Source of the DNA: Thermococcus sp. Bubb.Bath
GTDB lineage: Archaea; Methanobacteriota_B; Thermococci; Thermococcales; Thermococcaceae
Length of the DNA stretch: 64,000 nucleotides
Reading direction: 5' to 3'
Assembly (NCBI RefSeq): GCF_012027595.1
Contig: NZ_SNUR01000001.1
Coordinates: 124,001-188,000, forward strand
Shown: positions 1 to 7,455 of the stretch, one piece after another
Numbering within the stretch: position 1 is the stretch's first letter
Layout of the letters: each line of letters starts with the position of its first letter
The notes under the pieces: model-generated
The model's database searches: none
What the model was told of the DNA's origin: nothing
Seen by the model: the letters and a program-made list of their open reading frames with translations, nothing else
Position numbers and translations under genes: made by a program

Positions 1-315
1 GTGGATGTTGCAGTAGCTGAGGGCGTAGAGCTTGCCCTTCTTCTGTGTCCTGAAGAAGAAGACCGCCCTTGGCTCGGTGAGCGGGTCGGTGTGGTTGCTG
101 AACTCAACCTTTCCGACAAGTATCGGGAAGGCCCCGTCCTCCGGCTGGAACCAGAGCTGTATCCATGCTATGTGGTGCTCCGGGGTGTTCGGGTGCGGTA
201 TCTCCTTTCCAACGCTGACCTCGACCTTGACGAGATCGCCCTCCTTCTCGTACTCTATAACGGGGACGTGCTTCTCCCCCTTCCAGTCTCCACTCTTTAT
301 GGTTCCGCTAAGCAT
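1..315 (-). CDS. sor: superoxide reductase (neelaredoxin type), 3' end cut by window edge
   Basis: Reduces superoxide to hydrogen peroxide at a mononuclear iron centre, taking electrons from rubredoxin, in the cytoplasm. The visible 105 residues carry the family ligands: Glu14-Lys15-His16, His41, His47 and, at the end, Cys102 and His105 in a CxxH pair. About the last dozen residues lie outside the window. The start at 315 is chosen because GAGGTG sits six bases upstream; an ATG at 321 would abut that site. The protein lacks the roughly nine-residue insert found before the CxxH loop of the Pyrococcus furiosus enzyme (from memory). It lies 10 bases downstream of rubredoxin, its expected donor, and is surely co-transcribed with it. 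Family assignment is firm. Confidence 0.95.
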   Translation of the reverse strand, partial: MLSGTIKSGDWKGEKHVPVIEYEKEGDLVKVEVSVGKEIPHPNTPEHHIAWIQLWFQPEDGAFPILVGKVEFSNHTDPLTEPRAVFFFRTQKKGKLYALSYCNIH

Positions 316-325
316 CTCCATCACC

Positions 326-487
326 TCACTCAATTTTTTCAAACATGTCCTTGGGAGCGCCACAGAGCGGGCAGACCCAATCTTCCGGTAGGTCTTCAAA
401 CTTGGTTCCCGGGGCGATTCCGCTGTCCTCGTCCCCCTCGTCCTCGTCATATATGTATCCACAAACTATACATTTCCACTTCGCCAT
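326..487 (-). CDS. rubredoxin
   Basis: Small iron protein of 53 residues that carries single electrons from NAD(P)H:rubredoxin oxidoreductase to superoxide reductase, rubrerythrin and flavodiiron protein. Two CxxC knuckles (Cys6/Cys9 and Cys39/Cys42) form the Fe(Cys)4 site, with the usual aromatic core (Trp4, Tyr11, Tyr13, Trp37). The length is normal for the family. The gene is short and easy to miss. It is first in an operon with superoxide reductase. Its ATG follows a GGTGAAAGG ribosome site, and a TATA box with an inverted repeat lies upstream at 521-545. Confidence 0.97.
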   Translation of the reverse strand: MAKWKCIVCGYIYDEDEGDEDSGIAPGTKFEDLPEDWVCPLCGAPKDMFEKIE

Positions 488-520
488 TTCCTTTCACCAT
501 CCTAACGTTGTTATTTTCCC

Positions 521-545
521 CTTATAAGGTTTGTGCATCAAACCT
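521..545 (-). promoter_or_regulatory. rubredoxin-SOR promoter with inverted repeat
   Basis: Reading leftward, a perfect inverted repeat AGGTTTG-N5-CAAACCT (527-545) is followed directly by TTATAAGG, a good TATA box about 35 bases before the rubredoxin start. The CAAACC half could double as the BRE, but the AGGTTTG half has no such explanation. A near copy precedes ferritin at 1531-1549. This looks like an operator; the factor is unknown. Confidence 0.6.
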
Positions 546-567
546 GTGAAATGGAAAATCGAAAGAT

Positions 568-1083
568 TCATTCAAACACCACGAACTTATCTCCTGGGGT
601 GCCACAGACGGGGCAGTACTCCGGGACGTCGTCCACAGTCGTGTATCCGCAGACCGGGCAGATGTAGACTTTCTTTATCTCGATGTCCTCTCCATTTTCG
701 GCCTTCTCTTTGGCCTTTTTGTAGAGCTCCGCGTGTATCTTCTCGGCCTCAAGGGCATAGCGGGTTGTTCTCACGGCCTCCTTCTCCTCCTGGAACTCGG
801 CGGAGTTCTTGTAGACGGGGTACATCTCCTCTACCTCGAAGGTTTCCCCGTTTATTCCCTCCTGGAGGTTCTCCGGCGTTTTTCCGAGCTTGCCAAGGGC
901 TATGAAGTGGTTCTTGGCATGAACGAACTCGGCGTGAGCTATAGCCCTGAAGAGCTTGGCTATGTTTGGATAGCCCTCCCTCTCGGCCTTCTCAGCGAAG
1001 ATGAGGTACCTCATGTGAGCCATGCTTTCTCCTGCAAAAGCATCTTCCAAAAACTTCCTGGTCATCTCCCTTTTCACTACCAT
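568..1083 (-). CDS. rubrerythrin
   Basis: Non-heme diiron peroxidase of 171 residues that reduces hydrogen peroxide with electrons from rubredoxin. The N-terminal four-helix ferritin-like domain carries the diiron carboxylates (EDAFAGESMAHMRY, then AHAEFVHAKNH). The C-terminal rubredoxin-like domain has two CxxC pairs (CPVCGY and CPVCGT). The ATG at 1083 is preferred over a GTG at 1092 because AGGTG lies at normal distance upstream and the protein then starts MVVKREMT as in relatives. It has its own promoter (TATA near 1121-1128). Product of superoxide reductase is its substrate, so the neighbours make one pathway. Confidence 0.96.
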   Translation of the reverse strand: MVVKREMTRKFLEDAFAGESMAHMRYLIFAEKAEREGYPNIAKLFRAIAHAEFVHAKNHFIALGKLGKTPENLQEGINGETFEVEEMYPVYKNSAEFQEEKEAVRTTRYALEAEKIHAELYKKAKEKAENGEDIEIKKVYICPVCGYTTVDDVPEYCPVCGTPGDKFVVFE

Positions 1084-1120
1084 TCCTAGCACCTGGAAAA
1101 TTATCGATTTTATTTGTTCG

Positions 1121-1157
1121 GTGATGTATAAAAATGTTTCCTGAACCTAAGGTTTGG
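1121..1157 (-). promoter_or_regulatory. rubrerythrin promoter region with AACC/GGTT repeat
   Basis: On the minus strand a TTTTTATA box lies at about 1121-1128, some 40 bases before the rubrerythrin start. Just upstream is the palindrome AACCTAAGGTT (1144-1154), which overlaps the stop codon of the upstream 95-residue gene. The 14-base string AACCTAAGGTTTGG occurs again at 40030-40043, between the rubredoxin reductase and the cytochrome b gene. Confidence 0.45.
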
Positions 1158-1434
1158 TCTTTCTGTCCCCTACAAGTCTGTATTTCACCGGGTAGCGGCC
1201 GTGCTCAAACTCGTCCTCCTCCGCTTCCAGAACCTCCACCGGCTCTATTTTTAGCCCGAATTCCATTGCCCCCCATTTGATATCATCAAAGTAATCGTAG
1301 AGGCCGCAGGTCGCGCAGAACGAGCCTTCAAATTCCAGGATAACTTCGTCTTCCTCCACTTTCTTTACTCTCGCTTTGGCCTCGCTCCCATGGAGCCTGT
1401 TGAATTCTTTAATCACATAATTAAGTTTCTCCAT
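1147..1434 (-). CDS. small conserved-looking protein with CxxC, function unknown
   Basis: Acidic 95-residue soluble protein that I do not recognise. One CxxC (FCATCG, residues about 39-44) followed by an acidic aromatic patch (LYDYFDD) is the only obvious motif; there is no signal peptide or membrane segment. A clear GGTGGGG site precedes the ATG. It lies between rubrerythrin and ferritin, directed with rubrerythrin, so a role in redox or metal handling is possible. That is inference from position only. The stop codon falls inside the palindrome upstream of the rubrerythrin promoter. Confidence 0.7.
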   Translation of the reverse strand: MEKLNYVIKEFNRLHGSEAKARVKKVEEDEVILEFEGSFCATCGLYDYFDDIKWGAMEFGLKIEPVEVLEAEEDEFEHGRYPVKYRLVGDRKTKP

Positions 1435-1530
1435 AATTCCCCACCTTAATCGAGGTAGCTAACCCGTCTCTTCATTCTGAGTAATCCACTGTGTTAGGAT
1501 CGGTTAAAAACTTTTGGTTTCCCACATGTC

Positions 1531-1561
1531 AGGTTTGATGGATAAACTTATAACGTTCGAA
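1531..1561 (+). promoter_or_regulatory. ferritin promoter
   Basis: The string AGGTTTGATGGATAAACTT (1531-1549) matches, with the same five-base spacer, the inverted repeat before rubredoxin; the second arm is imperfect. It runs straight into the TATA box CTTATAACG, which is followed by TTCGAA (1556-1561). The layout repeat-TATA is the same as at 521-545. Confidence 0.55.
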
Positions 1562-1588
1562 AACAATAAAGATAGTGAGGTGATTGTA

Positions 1589-2113
1589 ATGCTGAGCGAG
1601 AGGATGCTCAAGGCACTGAACGAACAGCTCAACAAGGAGCTTTTCTCTGCGTATTTCTATATGGGTATAGAAGCCTACTTCAGGGACATGGGTTTCGACG
1701 GCTTCGCCACCTGGATGGAGGCCCAGGCCGAGGAGGAGCTGGGCCACGCCATGAGGTTCTACGACTACATCTTCGATAGGGGCGGAAAGGTCGAGCTTGA
1801 GAGGATTGAGAAGCCTAAACAGGAGTTTGAGAGTCCGTTGAAGGCTTTTGAGGCTGTCTACCTCCACGAGGTTGGGGTTACGCAGTCAATCTTCAACCTC
1901 GTCGAGCTTGCCCAGGAGGAGAAAGACCACGCTACCTACCAGTTCCTTCAGTGGTTCGTCGAGGAGCAGGTCGAGGAAGAGGCCAGCACGAAGGCGGTAG
2001 TTGACAAGCTCAAGATAATCGGCGACCACCCACAGGGCCTCTTCATGCTCGACAGGGAGCTTGGGGCAAGGGCGCCGAAGCTTAGGGCACTGCTCACCCA
2101 GAAAGGTGAGTGA
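1589..2113 (+). CDS. ferritin
   Basis: Iron-storage protein of 174 residues that oxidises Fe(II) at a diiron ferroxidase site and stores ferric iron in a 24-subunit shell. The four-helix bundle has the expected residues: [12 protein letters not shown] with the first Glu, [15 protein letters not shown] with the ExxH pair, and [15 protein letters not shown] plus EEQVEEE in later helices. The start at 1589 is fixed by GAGGTGAT five bases upstream; an in-frame start at 1514 would add 25 residues that relatives lack. It is divergent from the rubrerythrin group. Removing free iron next to peroxide-handling enzymes limits Fenton chemistry. Confidence 0.95.
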   Translation: MLSERMLKALNEQLNKELFSAYFYMGIEAYFRDMGFDGFATWMEAQAEEELGHAMRFYDYIFDRGGKVELERIEKPKQEFESPLKAFEAVYLHEVGVTQSIFNLVELAQEEKDHATYQFLQWFVEEQVEEEASTKAVVDKLKIIGDHPQGLFMLDRELGARAPKLRALLTQKGE

Positions 2114-2188
2114 TTTCCCTTTCTCTTTGATTTTAATTCTTTGATCCGTGGGAATTATTTGGTAAAACTAAAGCCTGTGGTGTTTCTC

Positions 2189-2961
2189 ATGAGGGTGGTC
2201 CTCACAGGGGGAACGGGCTTCATTGGGAGCTTTCTGAGGGGAGAACTCCTCAGAAGGGGGCATGAGGTAGTGGTTCCCACGAGGAGGGACATTAACCTTC
2301 CCGGCGTTAAAACCGTTAGGGTCAGCGGAGAGCCGGAGGAATACGGGAGGCTCGTTGAAGAGCTTAAGCCAGATGCAGTGATAAACCTCATTGGTGTCCT
2401 CGGGGGTGATTATTGGAAGGCCCACGTGGAGATTCCGCTCGAGATAGCGAGGCCTGTTCCTCCTGCAGGTTAATCCAGATGAGCGCCCTCGGTGCCGACG
2501 AGAACTCCGAAATTCCCTACTTCAAAACCAAAGCTTTGGGTGAGAAAGAGGCAAGAAAAGTGAAAAGCCATGCTATCATTAGGCCCTCCTTCGTCCTTGG
2601 ACCGGGCCAGAGGCTCTTCCGCGACGCCTTTAGGTGGAAAGTCTTTCCAAAGCTCAAAACCATAGTCCAGCCGATAGACGTAAGGGACCTGGCGAAAATC
2701 ATCGCAGACATCCTGGATGTTGATGAGAACTTCAAAGTGAGCCTCTGCTGGGAAAAGGCGGTAGCTCTCGGCGAATTTGTGCAGAGGGTTGCCTCGATGG
2801 CAGGAAAACGGGTGCTCCTAATCCCCGCGTCAGAATCCATCCTCCGCCTCGCTGGAAAGTTCAGCCCCGCTGTTTTGATGGCCCTTAATCCGAACACCTG
2901 CGAGAGGAACGATGCTCTCTCCTTCCTAAAACCCAGGCCGCTCGAGGAGTCGATACGCTGA
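2189..2961 (+). pseudogene. NAD(P)-binding epimerase (NDUFA9-like), broken by a one-base frameshift
   Basis: Extended short-chain dehydrogenase fold. The first frame (2189-2472) begins with the Rossmann motif GGTGFIG and runs to INLIGVLGGDYWKAHVEIP. The second frame (to 2961) continues RLIQMSALGADEN and carries the YFKTK motif with the catalytic Tyr/Lys and IRPSFVLGPG. The frames join near 2449-2466: adding one G to the GAGGCC at about 2450 restores one protein of about 256 residues. Relatives include complex I NDUFA9-like proteins and, in some organisms, quinone-pathway proteins, which fits the neighbours. Whether the shift is real or a sequencing error cannot be told here. The ATG at 2189 matches family starts, though the ribosome site is weak. 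Confidence 0.8.
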
Positions 2962-2978
2962 ACCGCGGAGGGGTTGCG

Positions 2979-3608
2979 GTGGGGTACGACTTAGCGAGCT
3001 ACATCTACGAGCCGGTAAACTCTCTCCTTGAAGTTCCTACTGGGATACGAAAGGCAAGAAAAGAGCTGATCAAGAAAGCTCGGGGAAAAGTCATTGAACT
3101 GGGGTTGGGAACAGGACTAAATCTACCGCTTTATCCAGAGGACGTTGAAGTCGTTGGAATCGACGTCAGCGGGAAGATGCTTGAGAAGGCCAGAAAGAAG
3201 CACTCAAAAGCGAGAGTCTCGCTGATGAAGGCAGATGCGGGAAACCTGCCTTTTCCCGACGGTTCGTTCGACACCGCCGTTTCAACCTTCTTCCTCTGTG
3301 TCGTTCCCAGGAAGGGGGAGGGTATCAAGGAACTCCGGAGGGTTCTCAGGCCCGGTGGCTTCCTCTTGGTAATGGAGTGTTCTCCTCCGGATAATCCCAT
3401 TTTCAGGGCCTTCCTCGGGAGTTTAAGCGCGGTAACGAGCAGATTAACCGGGACGGATTTCAGGGTCAATATTGGAGTGCTTTTGGAGGAGAACGGCTTT
3501 TCAGTCGTTGGGGAGCAGAAGCTCGTCAACGGGGCTGTGAGGGTCTTAACGACCCTTTCTGAGAAGGAGCAGAAAAGCTATTCTGGGAAAGAACCAGCGG
3601 AGCCTTAA
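2979..3608 (+). CDS. class I SAM-dependent methyltransferase
   Basis: A 209-residue methyltransferase of the UbiE/type 11 group. Motif I is VIELGLGTGLNLPLY (about residues 38-52), followed by the acidic loop GIDVSGKML and the post-motif region ADAGNLPFPDGSFD, all of which form the SAM pocket. The substrate cannot be read; quinone precursors or phospholipid head groups are both known for this group. The GTG start follows GGAGGG at good distance, 17 bases after the preceding frameshifted gene, so the two are likely one unit. Its last 63 bases overlap the end of the convergent ubiE-like gene, which is unusual; the C-terminal tail (residues 195 on) may be an extension. Confidence 0.85.
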   Translation: MGYDLASYIYEPVNSLLEVPTGIRKARKELIKKARGKVIELGLGTGLNLPLYPEDVEVVGIDVSGKMLEKARKKHSKARVSLMKADAGNLPFPDGSFDTAVSTFFLCVVPRKGEGIKELRRVLRPGGFLLVMECSPPDNPIFRAFLGSLSAVTSRLTGTDFRVNIGVLLEENGFSVVGEQKLVNGAVRVLTTLSEKEQKSYSGKEPAEP

Positions 3609-4238
3609 CGTTGAAAAACCGGCTCTCTCGAACTCTTTAGAGAGCTCCTTCGGACGGGGGAATCTCCTTATCGACCTCACAAGATACGCGTATGCCTCTT
3701 CGTCTCCCGTTACAAGGCCGCCGATGAGGGGGACAACGCTCTTTGTGTAAAACCAGGCGGTTTTTCCAAGGAAGCTCGGATTCCGCGAGAACTCCAGAAC
3801 TGCAAGCACTCCGCTGGGCTTCAGCACCCTGTAGAGCTCTCCTATGGCTTTTTCTCTATCGGAGAAGTTCCTGACGCCAAAGGCCACGGTTATGAGGTCA
3901 AAGCTTTCATCCCTGAAGGGCATATCCTCGGCGAAGCCGTGAACGAGCCTCGCGAAGGGGACTTTTTTCTTGGCAACTTCAAGCATGTTCTCGCTGCAGT
4001 CCAGACCGTAGAACTCCGCATCGATGCCTTTCTCGGCGAGCTTCTTCCTTAGACAGCGGAGCATGTCGCCGGTTCCGCATGCGACGTCTAAAACACTAAT
4101 TTTGTCCTCAGATGGCGAAAGGACTTTCAGGGCTTCCTCGCAGGCCTTCCTCCTCCAGCAGCGGTCGAGGTTGAGGCTTATCAATCTGTTGACCAGGTCA
4201 TAGCGCTCGGCTATGCTGTTAAAGTGCTCCTTTACCAC
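3546..4238 (-). CDS. ubiE: UbiE/MenG-type quinone methyltransferase
   Basis: C-methylates the prenylated quinone ring (demethylmenaquinone or a ubiquinone precursor) with SAM. The 230-residue protein opens with VVKEHFNSIAERYDLVN, the UbiE family signature, has SAM motif I VLDVACGTGDML, and the family segment ITVAFGVRNF near residue 120. The GTG at 4238 is chosen because GGGAGG lies just upstream and relatives start there. It is the last of twelve leftward genes, overlapping the ABC ATPase by 20 bases. Together with UbiA and UbiD upstream it completes a head-group pathway. Family assignment is strong; the exact quinone is unknown. Confidence 0.92.
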   Translation of the reverse strand: MVKEHFNSIAERYDLVNRLISLNLDRCWRRKACEEALKVLSPSEDKISVLDVACGTGDMLRCLRKKLAEKGIDAEFYGLDCSENMLEVAKKKVPFARLVHGFAEDMPFRDESFDLITVAFGVRNFSDREKAIGELYRVLKPSGVLAVLEFSRNPSFLGKTAWFYTKSVVPLIGGLVTGDEEAYAYLVRSIRRFPRPKELSKEFERAGFSTLRLRWFFPRIAFLLLLRKGR

Positions 4239-4866
4239 GCTCCTCCCTCCCGATGGTCTTTTTAACCACCGCCGGCCTTCCCGAGAGGACGTAGACCCTG
4301 TCAGCAATTCTAAAGAGCTCCTCCAGCTGGTGAGAAACCACGATGAATGTCTTTCCCCTCTCTCTCAGCTCATCTATGAGTGAAAGAAGTTCCCCGACAG
4401 AGTCTGTGTCTAAACCTGTAAAGGGCTCATCGAGAACGGTAACGTCAGCGTCCATCAGAACGGCCCTCAGAATTGCCGCCTTCCTCCTGGTTCCCCCGCT
4501 GACCTCCTTTGGATACAGGTTGAGGTAGGGTATTAAGCCAAGCCTCTCGGCAAGTTCCTCAAGTTCCTCCGGCGAGCACCCCTCTCCTTTGAACTTCAGC
4601 GGGAGGCAGACGTTGTCCCGTATTCTCTTCCAGGGCAGGAGGTAGTCTTCCTGGTAGGCAACGGCAAGGGTTCCTCCTATGATTATCTCGCCGGAATCAG
4701 GCCTCTCAGCCCCCGCTAAAATCTTAACGAGCGTGCTCTTTCCGGTGCCGTTCGGCCCCACTATCCCTATTACCTCACCCTTCCTGACCTCAAGGCTGAC
4801 CCCACCGAGTATCGGCTCACCGAAGGATTTCTTGAGGTTCTTCACCAGTACCAGCGTCTCACCCAC
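4219..4866 (-). CDS. ABC transporter ATPase, NitT/TauT type
   Basis: Energises import by the adjacent permease and binding protein. The 215-residue protein shows Walker A GPNGTGKST, a Q-loop (AYQEDYLLPW), a variant signature SGGTRRK in place of LSGGQ, Walker B VTVLDEP and the switch His in VVSHQ. The GTG start at 4866 has GGAGG about eight bases upstream and overlaps the permease gene by 25 bases. Size and sequence resemble SsuB/TauB. It sits between ubiE and the rest of the quinone genes, so the cargo may be a quinone precursor, an inference from context. The altered signature is still within the range of functional ABC proteins. Confidence 0.9.
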   Translation of the reverse strand: MGETLVLVKNLKKSFGEPILGGVSLEVRKGEVIGIVGPNGTGKSTLVKILAGAERPDSGEIIIGGTLAVAYQEDYLLPWKRIRDNVCLPLKFKGEGCSPEELEELAERLGLIPYLNLYPKEVSGGTRRKAAILRAVLMDADVTVLDEPFTGLDTDSVGELLSLIDELRERGKTFIVVSHQLEELFRIADRVYVLSGRPAVVKKTIGREERGKGAL

Positions 4867-5573
4867 TGCTCAAGCCTCCTCAGGATTAGCTGGTCAAGGG
4901 TTATCATGAGCGCTATTAGGAGAAGCGCCCATGCGAAGACCCCGTCTTTAAGTCCCAAATCGTAGGAATAAACAAGCTGGTAGCCTATCCCGCCGGCGGA
5001 GCCGAAGGCTTCAGCCACGACGCTTATCCTCAGCGCTATTCCGAGGGCAATCCTGCTCGCCGAGACCATCTCCGGAAGCGTCCCAGGGACGATGAAGTGC
5101 CTGTACAGCTGGAGCTTTGAAGGCTTCACTAGGACGACCAGCGGGCAGTATTTGGACAGGAGGTTCTCACTCGAGCTTATTCCCGCTGATAGGAGAGCCG
5201 GGAAGGCCGCCATCGCAGTGACAAGGATGGGGGCTATTGGACTCGTAACGCCGAATATCATTATGAAGATTATCGTCCAGACGAGAACTGAAACACTCTG
5301 GAGGAAGACGTTTAATGCCGAAAAGAAGGCTTTTAGCTCCTCTGAATACAGCGAGAGAAGTATGGAGAGCCCCACAAGGGCAAAGGCTATGAAAAAGCCC
5401 GCCAATGAGTGGTAGAGGGTTAGAAGCGTGGAAACAATAACCAGATTCCAGCCCGCTTTGGGGTAGAACGCTAAAGTTTCTCCTATCCCCGGTACGAGAG
5501 TCGGATAGAGCTCTGCGAGCAGTACCCACGAGACCAGTGCAAAAATGGAAAGGTAGAGCCAGCCGCGCTTCAT
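4842..5573 (-). CDS. ABC transporter permease, NitT/TauT type
   Basis: Membrane channel of the importer, 243 residues with about six transmembrane helices. The cytoplasmic coupling loop is seen in the segment following SASRIALGIALRISVVAEAFG (residues about 180-200), the EAA-like region of SsuC/TauC proteins. The ATG follows the binding-protein gene by three bases, so the two are transcribed together. Like its partners it resembles transporters of sulfonates, nitrate, thiamine precursors or aromatic acids. The sequence does not tell which. Confidence 0.88.
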   Translation of the reverse strand: MKRGWLYLSIFALVSWVLLAELYPTLVPGIGETLAFYPKAGWNLVIVSTLLTLYHSLAGFFIAFALVGLSILLSLYSEELKAFFSALNVFLQSVSVLVWTIIFIMIFGVTSPIAPILVTAMAAFPALLSAGISSSENLLSKYCPLVVLVKPSKLQLYRHFIVPGTLPEMVSASRIALGIALRISVVAEAFGSAGGIGYQLVYSYDLGLKDGVFAWALLLIALMITLDQLILRRLEQWVRRWYW

Positions 5574-5576
5574 CCT

Positions 5577-6545
5577 TTAACCCCTGTAGAAGATGTCCAG
5601 GTTTGACGGGTTCTCTTTTAGATAGCCGCCGAGGTAAGCCAGCTTCCACTCGGACTTTATCCCCTTTATGAGGTCGTCGTTGAGGCCCTCATCGTTGATC
5701 TCTGTCCTCTTGTAGAGTATATCGAGGGTCTTGGCATCAAGGTGATAGAGCTTTCCAAGTATCTCTTTGGTCTCTTTGGGGTTCTCCTTCCAGAACTCCG
5801 CGCTCTCCTTCTGGGCTTTCACGAAGGCATTGACGAGCTCTGGGTGCTCATCGGCGAAGTCCTTCCTGACGACCCAGACGAGCATTACTGGTTCTCCTTC
5901 AACGATGCCCCTCTTTTCTGCCTCGTCCCAGAGGTCTTCGAAGGTCGCTATAACGCTCACGTTGCTGGCTATGAGCTCGCTCACTATCGGCTCCCAGATG
6001 ACAACGGCGTCAACGTCTTTGAGCGCGTCCTTTATCGAGCCGGGGGGGACGTTGACGACGGTGTAGTCCTCTGCTGTTAGATTGTAGAGCACCTTCATGT
6101 AGGCTTGGAAGAGCTTGAAGGTTCCCGATGCTACGACCGCCCCGATCTTCTTTCCTTTAAGGTCCTCAGGCTTTATGCCTTCTTTTCCGAGTATTGCCTG
6201 GTTCTGCATCATATCGACGGCAACTATCTCTATCTTCGTCCCGCTCTGGGCCAGCTTTGCCGCCATCTCGGCAGGAATAACCGCGAAGTCCGTTTCTCCC
6301 TTTGCCAGAGCGGCTATTATGTCCGGCGTCTTTCCAAGGCGGAGAACCTGAACCTTGAACCCGTTCTGCCTGTCGAAGCCCTTGGCCTCCATGATGTCGA
6401 GGGTGCTTATGCCGCCCATTAGGGTCGCGGCCTTCACTACGGGAAGCTCTTTAGTCGTGCCCCTTGATGCCTTCTCGTTTGAGCTTATGCAACCTGCAGT
6501 TAGGACGATCATCCCAATCAACAGCAGTGCAAGCCATTTCCTCAT
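5577..6545 (-). CDS. ABC substrate-binding lipoprotein, NitT/TauT (SsuA-like) family
   Basis: Captures the substrate outside the membrane. The 322-residue precursor begins MRKWLALLLIGMIVLTAGC, a signal peptide with a lipobox whose Cys19 would be lipid-anchored. The mature domain has the two-lobed NMT1/SsuA pattern (ATLMGGISTLDIMEAKGF, then GKKIGAVVASGTFKLF). This superfamily also gave rise to the futalosine-pathway enzymes MqnA and MqnD, but those are cytoplasmic; the lipobox and adjacent permease mark this one as a true transporter part. A GGAGGTGG site precedes the ATG, which abuts the end of ubiA. Substrate is unknown; a quinone ring precursor is proposed from position. Confidence 0.88.
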   Translation of the reverse strand: MRKWLALLLIGMIVLTAGCISSNEKASRGTTKELPVVKAATLMGGISTLDIMEAKGFDRQNGFKVQVLRLGKTPDIIAALAKGETDFAVIPAEMAAKLAQSGTKIEIVAVDMMQNQAILGKEGIKPEDLKGKKIGAVVASGTFKLFQAYMKVLYNLTAEDYTVVNVPPGSIKDALKDVDAVVIWEPIVSELIASNVSVIATFEDLWDEAEKRGIVEGEPVMLVWVVRKDFADEHPELVNAFVKAQKESAEFWKENPKETKEILGKLYHLDAKTLDILYKRTEINDEGLNDDLIKGIKSEWKLAYLGGYLKENPSNLDIFYRG

Positions 6546-7454
6546 TCAACCACCTCCGTAGAGCCTTACCAGGACGTCGGTTATGGCGAAGAGCGTGAGG
6601 ATTAAACCTATCGGAATGTTGAGGTTGAAGGCCTTGGGAATGTTCTCAAGGTCCCTCCAGACGATAACGTTCTCGTATAGGATGAGCGCGCTCCCGATAA
6701 GCCAGCCGATTATGTAAACCCATCCGAGGCCGTAGAGTGGAATCGCCAGGCCGAAGAACCCAATGGCAATTAGGTGGGAGATGAAGGCTATCTTAATCGC
6801 CTTCTCGATGCCAAATCGCGCCGGAATGCTTCCGACGCCGTGCTTGACGTCGAACTCGTAGTCCATTATCGCATAGATAGTATCAAAACCCGCCACCCAG
6901 AAGAGGACGCCGAAGAAGAACGCCCACGGAATTTTTTCGAGGATAACCAGAAGGTTGGCCTCGTCTCCGCCGGCGGCTATCGTTCCGCCTGCAACGGCCA
7001 GGGCGAGGGTTAGGCCGAGATGCAGATGTGGAAAGCTGTGCTTCCTCTTCGCCCCGGAGTAGCTCATGGCTATCACCCACGGAATTGGACTGAGAACGGC
7101 AGTCCAGAAGTTCAGGAGAACCGCCGAGACGAAGTAGAGGCTCGACCCAACGACGACCAGCCACCAGGCGTCGCTTATCCTAACGGCCCCTTTAATCAGC
7201 GGCCTGTTCCAGGTTCTCGGGTTCTGGCTGTCTATGTCAAGGTCGGCGATGTTGTTGTAGGCCATAGCGGCTGTCCTGAGGCCGAGCAGGGCCAGGCTCA
7301 TCCAGACTATCTCCCAGAGCGTGACCTTAAAGCCGCTCAGGAATGCCCCGACATAAGCGTAGGGTAGGCTGAAGAGGGTGTGCTCTATTCTAACCAGCCT
7401 CATGAGAGCGTGAAACCCCTTCGCCCTACTGACCTGTCCCGGATCGAAGGCCAT
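6546..7454 (-). CDS. ubiA: UbiA-family aromatic prenyltransferase (MqnP-like)
   Basis: Attaches a polyprenyl chain to an aromatic carboxylate, the membrane step of quinone synthesis. The 302-residue protein has about eight to nine membrane helices and both Mg-diphosphate motifs: NNIADLDIDSQNPRT and DYEFDVKHGVGSIPARFG. The second motif is closer to futalosine-route MqnP proteins than to E. coli UbiA, as I remember them. An ATG at 7454 lies one base after the ubiD stop, giving translational coupling; an in-frame start further upstream would lie inside ubiD. Other UbiA relatives make archaeal lipids, but the neighbouring UbiD and UbiE favour a quinone role. Confidence 0.9.
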   Translation of the reverse strand: MAFDPGQVSRAKGFHALMRLVRIEHTLFSLPYAYVGAFLSGFKVTLWEIVWMSLALLGLRTAAMAYNNIADLDIDSQNPRTWNRPLIKGAVRISDAWWLVVVGSSLYFVSAVLLNFWTAVLSPIPWVIAMSYSGAKRKHSFPHLHLGLTLALAVAGGTIAAGGDEANLLVILEKIPWAFFFGVLFWVAGFDTIYAIMDYEFDVKHGVGSIPARFGIEKAIKIAFISHLIAIGFFGLAIPLYGLGWVYIIGWLIGSALILYENVIVWRDLENIPKAFNLNIPIGLILTLFAITDVLVRLYGGG

Positions 7455-7455
7455 C

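Noticed and set aside
1-549. Long open frame on the plus strand across superoxide reductase and rubredoxin
   Set aside because: It is antisense to two proteins with complete metal-site motifs and has no recognisable product.
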